Source of the DNA: Pycnococcus provasolii
Lineage: Eukaryota > Chlorophyta > Pseudoscourfieldiophyceae > Pseudoscourfieldiales > Pycnococcaceae
Length of the DNA stretch: 64,000 nt
NCBI GenBank assembly: GCA_938743325.2
Contig: OW568861.1
Location: 124,001 to 188,000, forward strand
Reading direction: 5' to 3'
The position numbers and the translations under genes are program-made. This document shows positions 45,104 through 54,491 of the stretch, in pieces (position 1 is the stretch's first letter; every line of letters starts with the position of its first letter). Under the pieces are notes generated by a model that worked only from the letters and a program-made list of their open reading frames with translations, searched no databases and was not told the DNA's origin.

Positions 45104-45572
45104 CTTTGCAAATATATTCTATATCAGTAAATAATGAGAGAAGGAGGAGGCGGGGGGTGACGATAGCGAGGAGCACAGAGAGAGGGAGGAGATAGCACAG
45201 AGAGAGGAGGAGAGAGAGGGGAGAGGGGAGAGGGCGGATTCCCCTCCAACAAGAGACTTGCTTGCATGCGAAGAGCGTTGTAGCCTCGATGCGTCGTCGA
45301 TGCTCTCGCCTATCGGGTAGGGTGGGGAGGAAATCTCACCTGCTAAAAGATAAACTCATCGCGCGGAAAGATCTCCCTGTTCCTCGAGCCCGCCCATCCC
45401 CCTGGATTTCCGGATGAAAACGATAAGGTTGGGATTTTCTGCTTGGAAAATCTCACCGAAGGGAGGGGGGGTGGGGGCTGTGCCCCTGGTGGGGGGGGGG
45501 GGGCTGTGTGCCCTCCCTCTCTCTCCCTTCTCCCGTCTGTTGGTGTGTCATTTTACCATAACCACATCAAAC
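45104..45572. promoter_or_regulatory. Shared promoter region of divergent LHC pair
   Basis: These 469 bp separate the start codons of two closely related, divergently transcribed antenna genes. The space contains a GAGAGGAG purine tract (about 45160-45235) and a G-rich then pyrimidine-rich stretch just before the plus-strand gene. No individual light-responsive site could be assigned. Confidence 0.5.
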
Positions 45573-46256
45573 ATGCTCGCCAAGTCGTCGCTGTCCGTTC
45601 GCTCTGTCCGCGCCTCCAGCCGCGCCATGAAGGTGCGCGCCGACCTCATGCCCGAGTTCGGCTCCTACCCCGGCGGCCCGCGCGAGTCGCCGCTCGTGCC
45701 CTTCACCGATGAGAAGAACGCCGAGCGCGAAATCATCCACGGACGCTGGGCCATGCTCGGAGTCACTGGCGCGTGGGCGGCGGAGAACGGAACGGGAGTG
45801 CCGTGGTTCAAGGCTGGCGAGCTCTGCACGCCGGACGACTGCACTGGCATCCAGTTCCCGGGTGCGCCCGCCCCCCTCGCGCCGGAGGGCAGCGGCTTCC
45901 CGTCCTTCTGGAACGTGCTCGTCATCGAGCTGTTCACGATCGGATTCGCCGAGTCGTACCGCACGGGCCTGCTCGACAACCCCTTCCCGGAGCTCACGCA
46001 GGGAGATGTCTCCCCCGGAGGACGCTTCGACCCGCTCAACCTCGCGGAGAAGTACGACCTCGAGGAGCTCAAGGTGAAGGAGATCAAGCACTGCCGCCTC
46101 GCCATGGGCGCGTGGCTCGGATGCATCTCCCAGGCGCTCGTGACGAAGGAGGGCCCCATCGCCAACTGGTCCGCGCACGTTGCCGACCCGGTCCACCAGA
46201 ACCTCCTCGCCCCCGGCTGGTGCAAGGACTTCGGCCTCTACTGCCAGGCGTACTAA
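45573..46256 (+). CDS. Chlorophyll a/b-binding light-harvesting protein 2
   Basis: The 227-aa precursor starts MLAKSSLSVRSVRASSRAMKVRA, a plastid transit peptide. It shares long near-identical stretches with the protein at 44429-45103, such as AEREIIHGRWAMLGVTGAW and PLAPEGSGFPSFWNV. Helix 3 reads LKVKEIKHCRLAMGAWLG with a His at the central chlorophyll-ligand site. Its C-terminus (APGWCKDFGLYCQAY) differs from the paralogue's. It is probably an LHCI-type antenna in the thylakoid membrane. The two genes most likely arose by inverted duplication and share a promoter region. Confidence 0.95.
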   Translation: MLAKSSLSVRSVRASSRAMKVRADLMPEFGSYPGGPRESPLVPFTDEKNAEREIIHGRWAMLGVTGAWAAENGTGVPWFKAGELCTPDDCTGIQFPGAPAPLAPEGSGFPSFWNVLVIELFTIGFAESYRTGLLDNPFPELTQGDVSPGGRFDPLNLAEKYDLEELKVKEIKHCRLAMGAWLGCISQALVTKEGPIANWSAHVADPVHQNLLAPGWCKDFGLYCQAY

Positions 46257-46797
46257 ATGCTTTCGTCATCGCGCTTTTAGTGTTGATCATGCTTCCTCGC
46301 GGTGGGTTTCGTATGATTTGGGGATTGACAAAATTTGCAGTAATGGCATTAATAGTTTGACAAAAATTATTGCATATACATAATAATAAACTAGACAACT
46401 GTTATGTTGGTCGGTCGTCCATCATTACTCTCGAGCTGGAAAAAAAAAAGTTTTCGTCCATGGCGATCATAATACCCGTACGTAGTGCAAAAAAATAGAT
46501 ACAAGTGCAATGCTCTAACCACTGAGCTAAAAGTGCGCGGCGCTTCAGCGCCGCGAAAAAAATTCGCGGAAAAGTTTTTCCGAAGGGAAATAATGGATGC
46601 ACCATCCGTGGTTCGAACACGGGACCCTTGCATAGATTAGTAGGCTGAACCGGTATCCCCGTCTGCGATGGTGACACTGGATAGTAACAATACTTCGCAT
46701 TCCCTTCTCCTCCTTTATCTTCTTTTCCGCCTCTTTGGCCTTTGCGCTACGATAGGCCTGTCCGTCTATTTATGTCAACCTCATCACCACACGACGC
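46257..46797. other. Spacer containing the permuted tRNA
   Basis: Apart from the tRNA, this space holds the AT-rich 3' UTR of the LHC gene to about 46400 and the promoter region of the TPR-like gene from about 46640. No protein gene is seen. Confidence 0.6.
46500..46633 (-). tRNA. trnT-UGU: Circularly permuted tRNA-Thr (anticodon UGU)
   Basis: On the minus strand the 3' half (46633-46598, bases 38-73) comes before the 5' half (46536-46500, bases 1-37), with a 61-bp spacer between. Joining 5' half to 3' half gives 73 nt. The acceptor stem is GCACTTT with ATGGTGC (one U-U mismatch and one G-U pair). The D arm is GCTC-AGTGGTTA-GAGC, the anticodon stem TTGCA/TGCAA, the loop CTTGTAA (anticodon UGU), the variable loop GGGTC and the T arm CCGTG-TTCGAAC-CACGG; the discriminator is A and no CCA is encoded. 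The break lies between bases 37 and 38, where eukaryotic tRNA introns sit, so the splicing machinery could cut and circularise the transcript. The spacer holds hairpins such as GGCGCTGAAGCGCC. Confidence 0.9.
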
Positions 46798-47865
46798 ATG
46801 TCGCCGCCGCCGTCACAACAACAAGAACAACATCCTGAGCAACACGGTCAACAACACGGTCAACTCCAGTCCATCTACGCACGCCTCCTCAGCTCAGAAA
46901 AACCAAAACTCGCTCTCGTGCTCACCTCCGTCGACGAGACTTCGTCCTCACCGTACTCCTTCCACCCTCAGGGAGTTGGCGTCGTGTGGTTTGAGGACGA
47001 CTCCGACTCACCAAGCAGCAGCACAACAACATGCGACATTCTCTTCCAAGATGGCACTGTTCTCGATGAGGTTCCTTCGTGGCGCATGTCGCACCTCACA
47101 TCATCAACCGACATGCTAACCAGTATGTCGTACGATGCGCACCTGGCGCTCGCATCGTCGCATCACACGCAAGGCAGGTACGCGCTCGCCGCAGCAGAGT
47201 TCCTCGCCGCGTCCGAGCACGTCGAGCCGGAAACGTCGACAGATGCCAAGCTTTTGTTTCGAGCTGGGGACGCCGTTGACGTCAAGTTACAAAGCGGAAG
47301 GTGGCGTCGTCGCGGCGTCGTCACGTACACCGACGAGGATGACGAGACGGCGGACGTTATGTTCAACGACGACGACGACGAATACGATACCGCGGACGAT
47401 ACTTCGCAAGACGAAGGTGGTGGTGGTGGTTCTTCTTCGTCAGACGCGAGCGAAATGGACGGTGTTTCGTTTGCCAACTTGAGACACGCGCAAGCAACAA
47501 CGTCTGCCACATCATCCTCCACGACTGCGCCGCTCTATGCCAAGGCTCTTCTGAACGCCGCATTGTGCCACATGCACGCATCTCGCCCGCTACCCGCGCT
47601 GCGGCAAGCCTCTCAAGGCTCACATGCACTTGCACGTCTCGGACAGTCTCGCCTGCTTGCGAAATCGCACTTCGTTCGCGCTCTTGCGCACGCTCGCATG
47701 GGCGACTTTGCGGAGGCGCGCCTTGCCGCGGACATGTGCGAGGACGGTGCATCCACCGCCCGCCTGCGCCATCAGATTGCGTCGTTGCAGCGCGAGCGGC
47801 GTGCGTCTGACGCGCGGATCGCCAAGGCTGTGCGCGAGCTGCTCGAGGGCGTCAACAAGCTGTGA
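46798..47865 (+). CDS. TPR-like protein with N-terminal low-complexity and acidic linker
   Basis: The 355-aa product has a Gln-rich start, a short beta-rich segment (FHPQGVGVVWFEDDSDS...CDILFQDGTVLDEVP) resembling a Tudor-like fold, and helical repeats (YDAHLALASSHHTQGRYALAAAEFLAASEH; LYAKALLNAALCHMHASRPLPALRQASQGSHAL; LAKSHFVRALAHARMGDFAEARLAADMCE) with TPR character. A second barrel-like segment (AGDAVDVKLQSGRWRRRGVVTYTD) lies between the TPR blocks, before a Ser/Asp-rich linker. TPR domains bind Hsp70/Hsp90 or other partners. No specific orthologue is recognised. Confidence 0.6.
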   Translation: MSPPPSQQQEQHPEQHGQQHGQLQSIYARLLSSEKPKLALVLTSVDETSSSPYSFHPQGVGVVWFEDDSDSPSSSTTTCDILFQDGTVLDEVPSWRMSHLTSSTDMLTSMSYDAHLALASSHHTQGRYALAAAEFLAASEHVEPETSTDAKLLFRAGDAVDVKLQSGRWRRRGVVTYTDEDDETADVMFNDDDDEYDTADDTSQDEGGGGGSSSSDASEMDGVSFANLRHAQATTSATSSSTTAPLYAKALLNAALCHMHASRPLPALRQASQGSHALARLGQSRLLAKSHFVRALAHARMGDFAEARLAADMCEDGASTARLRHQIASLQRERRASDARIAKAVRELLEGVNKL

Positions 47866-47997
47866 CTTATTACATGTAAAATGCAAGAAAAATCTGTACT
47901 TGTAAACCCCGAAAGAAGCGAAACCCCGAAACCCCAGTGGTCGTGGTCAGACGAGCCCCCTGGTAGTCGGGGCCCCCGCCGCCATACCCCTCCCATC

Positions 47998-48732
47998 ATG
48001 CTCCCCGCGCCCGGCTTCGGCGCACCGCGCTCCGCCGCCGCCGCTCCTCCTCTCGCGCCACAGCCACGACAGCAACAACTCCACCCTAACCGTCACAACG
48101 AGTACTCGTCGGATGAGGACGAAGATAATAATCCTGCTCCTGGACGGGGGGGAGTAGGGGGCTTACCCTTACCCTCTCCTCCTCCTGCTCGTCCTGGTGC
48201 ACATGCCGCCCTTGACTTGACCAATGACCAATTTGCCAACAATACCACCACAGCAGCAGCAGCAGCTCTTTCTGAACCCGATGTCGAGCAAGTCCGAATT
48301 ATGCGCAAACGCGTGCAAAACCTCTACCGCAAACAGGGGCGATCCGACGTCTACGCGCCGTGCTCGTTTCCCAGATTTGTCACCATGCACATGACGCAAG
48401 CCGCGACGAGCGCACTCCTGCGAACTCCTTCATTCAACCAGGAAACCGCCACATCGCAGGCGCCATTTGTAACGAGCGCGTACGCCACCCCAAGCGACCT
48501 CTACAGCGTCTACTGCCGACTCGCGGAAGGAAGGCAGAATACGCCAGAGTTGCACTGCGCAATGCTCAACAACGACAACGAACAAACAAACAATCGTGGC
48601 GTGTACTTTATCACGTGCGACGCCGCGACGCTCGCGGACATCGCGCATAGGCCTGACAAGACGAAGCGCTCGAAAACGCTCGCGGGACTTGCGTCGAATG
48701 CAGCGGCGGCGGAAGCAGCGGCGGCGGAAGCG

Positions 48733-48763
<31 letters not shown>

Positions 48764-49050
48764 AGCCACGTGAACGGCTTCGCGTCGTCCCGCTGGGAAC
48801 CAGGGAAAATGCGTACAGTCCCGCGGCACTCTTCCGGCTGTTTGAGCTTGTGAGCGCGGCGGAGCAGGTGCCAACCAACTCATTAAGTCTCGTGCTTGCT
48901 CTCGTGAGCCCCGGTGGCTGGGTCGCGCTCTCACACTGGAAGCGTGGCGATCCAGTGAACCCAGGTGAGGCGGAGTACGTCGACGCAGCCATTGGAGAAG
49001 ATGATGACGACGGTGGTGGCGGCGAATTTGCTGAAGACGACGACGACTGA
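47998..49050 (+). CDS. Hypothetical protein with poly-Ala and acidic tail
   Basis: The 350-aa product is not recognised. The N-terminal 90 residues are Pro/Ala-rich and disordered. A folded-looking centre (EQVRIMRKRVQNLYRKQG, YAPCSFPRFVTMHMTQAATSALL, DLYSVYCRLAEGRQNTPELHCAML, RGVYFITCDAATLADIA) is interrupted by an Ala-rich block of about 27 residues, then continues (SPAALFRLFELVSAAEQ, LSLVLALVSPGGWVALSHW). The tail is acidic. An in-frame ATG at 47881 lies only 15 bp after the previous stop codon, so 47998 is preferred. Confidence 0.55.
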
Positions 49051-49195
49051 AAGAAACTTTTCAAAAACAAAAAAGACTTGTACCTTGTTGTGAAAACACA
49101 CACACACACATACACACACAAATTTAAATACTGTATTGTGTTGTTGTAAAAGAAAATCTTCTACCACAAAATGAAATGAAATGAAATGAATTGAA

Positions 49196-50139
49196 TTAAT
49201 TGTTCGCTGCTCTGCTAGAATTTCTCATCATGAAAATCTGCGCAGTTTCCCGATCGAGCGGCGCAAGCGCGTATTCCATGCCAGGGAGCATTACCGCCGC
49301 CGCTTCGCGTGCCAGCTGAGCATTCCACAATGGCGGTGTCACCATGCCCTCGCATCTCTGTATGGGCGTGCGACTGCCACCCGGAACGAGATCCTCGTAA
49401 GTGCCAGCCTTGTTTGATGCACGGCGCTTCAGCACCTCGTTCGCAGCGCGCACCTCGGAATACCGTTTTGCAGCCTCGTCGCTCCCCGCGTTCACGTCAG
49501 GGTGATACTTGGCGGACAGCTTGCGGTACGCCCGTCGAATCTCCTCGTGCGTCGCACCAGACTCGAGGTTGAGCGCACGCAGCGCGTCGCCGACGCTGCC
49601 GACGCCGCTCCCGTCCGTTGTCGCCCCAGCAGCACCAGTCTTCAGCGCCTCCTCGGCAAGGTAGTACGAATGAGTCTCCTCCACCGCCCACGACAGCGGC
49701 GGGATCTCCGCCGTCGCCGTCTTCTTCTTCGACGACGACGCGCCAAACGCGAAGCCCTTGCGCCCGATAATATAGTCGAGCGACGCGTGCGCCTCCAAGC
49801 ACAAACCTTGCAAAGCGGCGGAAGCAAGCTCGACCGAAGGTGGGCGTGACGGTGCGCCGGCAGGAGGCTCCGGTATGTCGAGCGTCATCTCCGCCACAGG
49901 AAGCCAGTCACTGAGCCGGCTGTCGAACCCTGGTGTGTCCGCCGAGCACGCGCTTCGAGAGAGCACGACAAACGTGCGAAGCGTGTCGCTCCTCTCTTTC
50001 AGAAGTTTGCGGTGAAATTTCTCGCACGACTTCAGTGTCGTCGCCGCCTCCTTGACGAGCGAGTCTGCCGTGCGCGGCTTTTGGGACGATGCCGACGATG
50101 CCGATGCGCCAAATCCGGAACCAGCCGTCCGTTTGCTCT

Positions 50140-50171
<32 letters not shown>

Positions 50172-51058
50172 TTCTTCTCCTGCTTAGGCTCGGGCTCGGG
50201 CTCGGGCTCAGGCTCAAGTGGCGGCGGCTTTGACAAGGTTTCCTCAACGATGGCGTCAATCACCGACGCTGACACGGTTCCGCCGTCGCGGTCATTGTCA
50301 CCGTCTGAGTCGGCGGCATCCTCAAACTCAGCCACGATGGGCGCGTCGTGTAAGGAAGTGCCTTCTCCCTCCTCTCCGTTGCCCTCAACGATGGACACTT
50401 CCGCAGCCTCCAATTCCTGCGCCAGCTGGTGCGTGCGTGCCACCACCTCGTGCAGCCCGTCCAGCACGTCGCCAACGAACCCCACGAGTGTGAGACCGTT
50501 GTCCAGAGCCGCCATCTGCGCGGACGAGTCTTGCAGGTCGCCGTATACCTGCCGTACGCCTTGTCCGTGCACGCTTCGCACGGCGGACGCGAGCCCCTTG
50601 AGTTTCGCCGCTGTTCGCGACGGCATGTTCGTGTCAAGTTCGTTCTCTTCGTCGTACAGGAAGTGGCCAAGCACGTCCCGCGTCGGCTCAGTCGTCAGCA
50701 GGTACGCGAGCATCGTTGGGAGCGGTTCCGCGAGCGAGTTGGCGACGTCGACGCCATATCTTCCTTCGAGTGCTTTCGCGAGCTCGTCCGCCTCCTTGAG
50801 AAACTTTTTCTCGTCCCCTCCGACTGCACCGAGGCATACGCGCGCGAGCGTTTCGTGCACGAGCGGCGTGAGGATGGCTGACTCGTCAGGAGGGGAAGGT
50901 GGCCCCCCCGAAGACGACGAGGTTGTTGACGAGGAGCCTGAGGATGGTAACGTCACACGGCACGCACCTGAGCTCCGACGAGAACGAGAGTGAGCATAAG
51001 AAAAAGAGCGAGAATGGGAGTGGGCGGAAGAGCGCATGGATGCCGCCGCCGCCGCCAT
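49196..51058 (-). CDS. Protein with C-terminal J domain
   Basis: This 620-aa protein has a Ser/Arg-rich N-terminus that could be a plastid transit peptide, a helical region (about 60-215) not recognised, an EPEPEPEPKQEKKAKKAKKAKK linker, a second helical region, and a J domain near residues 500-555 (GDALRALNLESGATHEEIRRAYRKLSAKYHPDVNAGSDEAAKRY) with the HPD triad intact. It would recruit an Hsp70. A C-terminal extension (GMVTPPLWNAQLAREAAAVMLPGMEYALAPLDRETAQIF) follows. The ATG at 51058 is preferred because the frame upstream has only a TTG. Confidence 0.75.
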
Positions 51059-51460
51059 TTCTTCTTCTTGTTGACTGGTGTTGAAGTGGTTGGGGGAAAA
51101 GTGTGGCGGAAAAAAGTTCAAAGAAGGGCGACGGAAAAAGGGCTCCCATTCATTGGTCGCTTTTTCTTATCCCCTAATTCACCCCTAATTGCTGCCAAAG
51201 GGTTAGGGTTAGGGTTAGGGTTAGGGTTAGGGTTAGGGTTAGGGTTAGGGTTAGGGTTACGGCTACGGCTACTCTCCCTCCTCCGAAGTACGAAGTCCTC
51301 CCTGTCTGGCATCTCTCCTTCTCTCTCTCTCTCATTTAGATTTCTGGCGCCATACATACAGTAGTTTTCATCTTTTAAAAGGCTCGTCCAGTCGTCCTCG
51401 TCTCATCCATCCCATTATCTGGGGCACAGACAGCAAGACACTGCTGCCACTGCTGAAGAT
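51059..51460. other. Divergent promoter region with telomere-type tract
   Basis: This is 402 bp between divergent genes. It carries the TTAGGG tract listed separately, a CTCTCTCTC run near 51330 and a TACAGTA heptamer at 51357-51363. Confidence 0.6.
51199..51259 (-). repeat. Telomere-type (TTAGGG)10 tract
   Basis: About ten perfect TTAGGG units make this the longest such tract in the window. It lies in the 402-bp space between the divergent J-protein and ARM-protein genes and grades into a short GGCTAC repeat on its right. Confidence 0.95.
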
Positions 51461-53050
51461 ATGAGCTTTCTTCTAGGGAAGAGAAGAAGTAGCATGTTTC
51501 TCGCGCCTGCTTGTCTGCCTCACTCTCTCAGTAGTAGTAAAAGTGGTGGTTGTTGTACTTGGTTTTGTAGTGTGAGACCTTTCGCAGTTGCAACGTCGTC
51601 GTTGACTGCGTGGCTCCAAAGAGGACCACACGCTTCATCCTCGTCGTTGCAGCAAACGCAAAAAACAAACAGGCAGACGCAAGACAGGCGTGGCAAATCG
51701 AAAAATCAGCACCATCATAATCCCTCATCATCACCCTCAAAACAGTCAATTCAGTCAACACCATCAACGGTGCGTCAACTCGTCAACTCGTTGCTACGAA
51801 GCGACGGAACACAACACCAGCTAGCTCATGCCGCACGAGCGATCAATGCCGCAACCAAAAAAACGCAACACGACCGCGACGCCGTTGTCCGTGCTGGCGC
51901 GCTCAAGCCGCTCGTGCAGCTGCTGCGCACCCACAGGTGCGCAGGTGGGAGTGGGAAGAACGAAGCAGCGGCTGCGCTTGCGAGGCTCGCAGGGAACGGA
52001 TATGCCGACGCCGTCGCCGCGGCGGGTGCCCTGAAGCCACTTGTTCAGCAGCTGAGCAGTGGCGACGTCATGGAAAAATCAAACGCGGCACTTGCCATCG
52101 CAAACGTGGCGAGCTGTCAATCAAACGCCTCGCTTCATAAGGACAGAATACTCGAAATCGGCGCTCTGAACCCGCTCGTCGATTTGCTGCATGCTGGGCA
52201 CAGGCATGGCAGCGCGAACGCCGCGGTGGCTCTCGCGAACCTCGTGCGTGGGAGCCAGTCCCGTCGAGATGCCGTGATAAACGCAAGGGGTGCACTCGAG
52301 AAGCTTTGTGATATGGCGTGCGACACCGACTGTGATGCGCGAATGCAGATGCAGGCATCTCGTGCTCTTTCGTACATGCTGATGGGCGGGAATGAGGCAC
52401 TCCTCGACGCATTGTTGGCGGATGGCACACTGTCTAAGCTAGTATCGAGGTTGCACGATACAGCCGGCCGCGGCCGAGAGTACGTCGTCGATTGTATGAG
52501 TACGCTCAAATCAGACAGGCAGCGCGATGCGGCGTTCGCGGCAGGTGCGATGGATGCTCTTGTGGCGCTGCTCCGCGGTGGCAGTGTCGATTGCAAGACC
52601 AGGGTGGTACGTGCCCTTTCGCAGCTTTCGTACGGAGACAACGCCGCGCGCGTTGAAGCCATCATGGATACTGGAGCACTTGACGACTTGGTGGCAATGC
52701 TTCATGATGCCGAGGCGAATCTCAACCAAGGCAGGATGCATGCATCCCATCTCATCGCGGAGATGGCGTACAACGGCGGCGCCGATGCAGTGGTGGAGGC
52801 TGGTGCTGTTGCGCCGCTGGTGTCCCTGCTGAGTGATCACACGTCACGAGGGATGGCTGCGCTTGCACTTGCTAACATTGCTCGGTCACGTCACCAGCGT
52901 GACGCCATCGTAGCAGCCGACGGCGTCGTGCCGCTCGAGAGACTGGCGGCGGCTTCTCCTCCAGCAGCAGAAGGAGCTGCTAACGACGATCTTCACGCGT
53001 CACTCGCGCAGAAACAAGCGCAGAAAGCACTAACGTTTCTTGCAGATTGA
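51461..53050 (+). CDS. Armadillo-repeat protein
   Basis: The 529-aa product has a Ser/Thr/Gln-rich N-terminus (about 1-100; possibly a transit peptide) and then eight or nine ARM repeats, for example DAVVRAGALKPLVQLLRTH, DAVAAAGALKPLVQQLSSGD, DRILEIGALNPLVDLLHAG, AFAAGAMDALVALLRGG, IMDTGALDDLVAMLHDA and DAVVEAGAVAPLVSLLSDH. The regular GALKPLV motif is that of plant-type ARM proteins with scaffold roles. No U-box or other enzyme domain is present. The start codon is the first ATG of the frame. Confidence 0.85.
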   Translation: MSFLLGKRRSSMFLAPACLPHSLSSSKSGGCCTWFCSVRPFAVATSSLTAWLQRGPHASSSSLQQTQKTNRQTQDRRGKSKNQHHHNPSSSPSKQSIQSTPSTVRQLVNSLLRSDGTQHQLAHAARAINAATKKTQHDRDAVVRAGALKPLVQLLRTHRCAGGSGKNEAAAALARLAGNGYADAVAAAGALKPLVQQLSSGDVMEKSNAALAIANVASCQSNASLHKDRILEIGALNPLVDLLHAGHRHGSANAAVALANLVRGSQSRRDAVINARGALEKLCDMACDTDCDARMQMQASRALSYMLMGGNEALLDALLADGTLSKLVSRLHDTAGRGREYVVDCMSTLKSDRQRDAAFAAGAMDALVALLRGGSVDCKTRVVRALSQLSYGDNAARVEAIMDTGALDDLVAMLHDAEANLNQGRMHASHLIAEMAYNGGADAVVEAGAVAPLVSLLSDHTSRGMAALALANIARSRHQRDAIVAADGVVPLERLAAASPPAAEGAANDDLHASLAQKQAQKALTFLAD

Positions 53051-53150
53051 ATGTATATATTTGTTGTTGTTGTTGTTGTTGTTGTTGTGTAAAATAAAAT
53101 GTATTTGAATATGAATTTCTCGCAATTACAGATCATCATCATCATCATCA
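53051..53150. other. Convergent 3' ends with trinucleotide repeats
   Basis: A (GTT)n tract at 53062-53087 and a (CAT)n tract at 53131-53153 lie in this 100-bp space, the second abutting the stop codon of the minus-strand gene. Confidence 0.7.
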
Positions 53151-54063
53151 TCATTTTTCTTCCTCTTGTAGCTTCCTCCTCGCTTGTTGCCTAGCTTTCT
53201 TTATGAAAACGGCAATCTCCAAATCGTACATCTCAGGAGCTACGTTTTCATGTCCAACCACAAGATTATTTGCAAGCAGATACTTGAGCGCATCATTGAA
53301 TTGCTCAGCCAAATCCTTGTTGTAGGCAAGGGTGATCACGTCACCCTTGCCCTCCTTCTTCTCTTCCTTCAACGCGGGAGGATCCTCTTCAGGCTTCTCC
53401 TCCTTCTTTGTCGACGCTGACGCTGACGCTGACGCTGAATCCACCTCCGGATCCGACGTAGCAGCAGCAGCAGCAGCAGCCTCCTGTTGCTTCTGCTTCA
53501 CAGTCTTTCTCTCCGGCTTGCGAGGCTTCCCCTCCTCCACCTTCACATTCTCATTCGCATCTTCCTTTTTCTTTGTCAAGTCCTTCACCGGAGGGAGCCA
53601 GAACTTGCCGCTGCGTCGCCATCCGCCAGCTGGTGGCGTGAATCCAGTGCTGTCTCGCGAAGGCAGCGTTGGCTGACGAGCAGGGCCGTCATTCGCCTTG
53701 CGAGACATCATCTCGTCAGGCACGGGTAGCCCAAGGCGGCGCTGTGTTTCGATGTACTCGTTTAACTTCGACGTCCAGTCGAGTGGCGGCGGACCAATGA
53801 GAGAAGCCTTCGGCTTCGGCTTGGGAGGTGGCGCCTTCGCCTCCTCCTTCACCTTTGAGACGTCCTTCTTATCCTCCTTCTTGCTGTTCTCCTTTTTCTT
53901 CTCCTTCACCGTCTGCCACTCGTCCTTTGGTGCAGCCGCGGGTGCAGGTTGCAACGGGCGCAACGGCTCTTCCTGCTTCCGAGTCCTGCTTCCTGCTTCT
54001 GGAGGTGCTGGCTGCTGCTGCTGCTGCTGCTGCTGCTGCGTTGGCTGTTGGTGTTGATGGTGA

Positions 54064-54094
<31 letters not shown>

Positions 54095-54408
54095 GTGGTG
54101 GTGGTTGTGGTGGTAGTGGTTGCATCTGCGGCGGTGGCTGTTGAAGGTGCGGAGGCGGCTGATGTACAGGGGGCGGTCCGACAAGACTTTGGCCAGATAG
54201 GTGTGGTGCAAGCGGATGGTGCTGTGCCTGTGGTTGTGGCTGTAGCGGCTGATGCAGTGGTGGCTGTGCATGTGGCTGTGGCGGAAGCTGCTGCTGCTGC
54301 TGCATTTGCCGCTGGTGTTGCTGCTGCTGAAGCATCATCAGAAGTTGTTGACTCTGTTGCTGCTGACTATGCTGCTGACTGTGCTGCTGGTGCTGCTGCA
54401 TCTGTAGC

Positions 54409-54491
<83 letters not shown>

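Noticed and set aside
51199-51259. The TTAGGG tract as a true chromosome end
   Set aside because: Genes continue on both sides and several similar tracts occur within the window, so these are interstitial.
54415-54490. A long TGT/TGC repeat considered as a structural or CRISPR-like array
   Set aside because: It is a trinucleotide run encoding poly-Gln in the minus-strand gene; there are no spacers.
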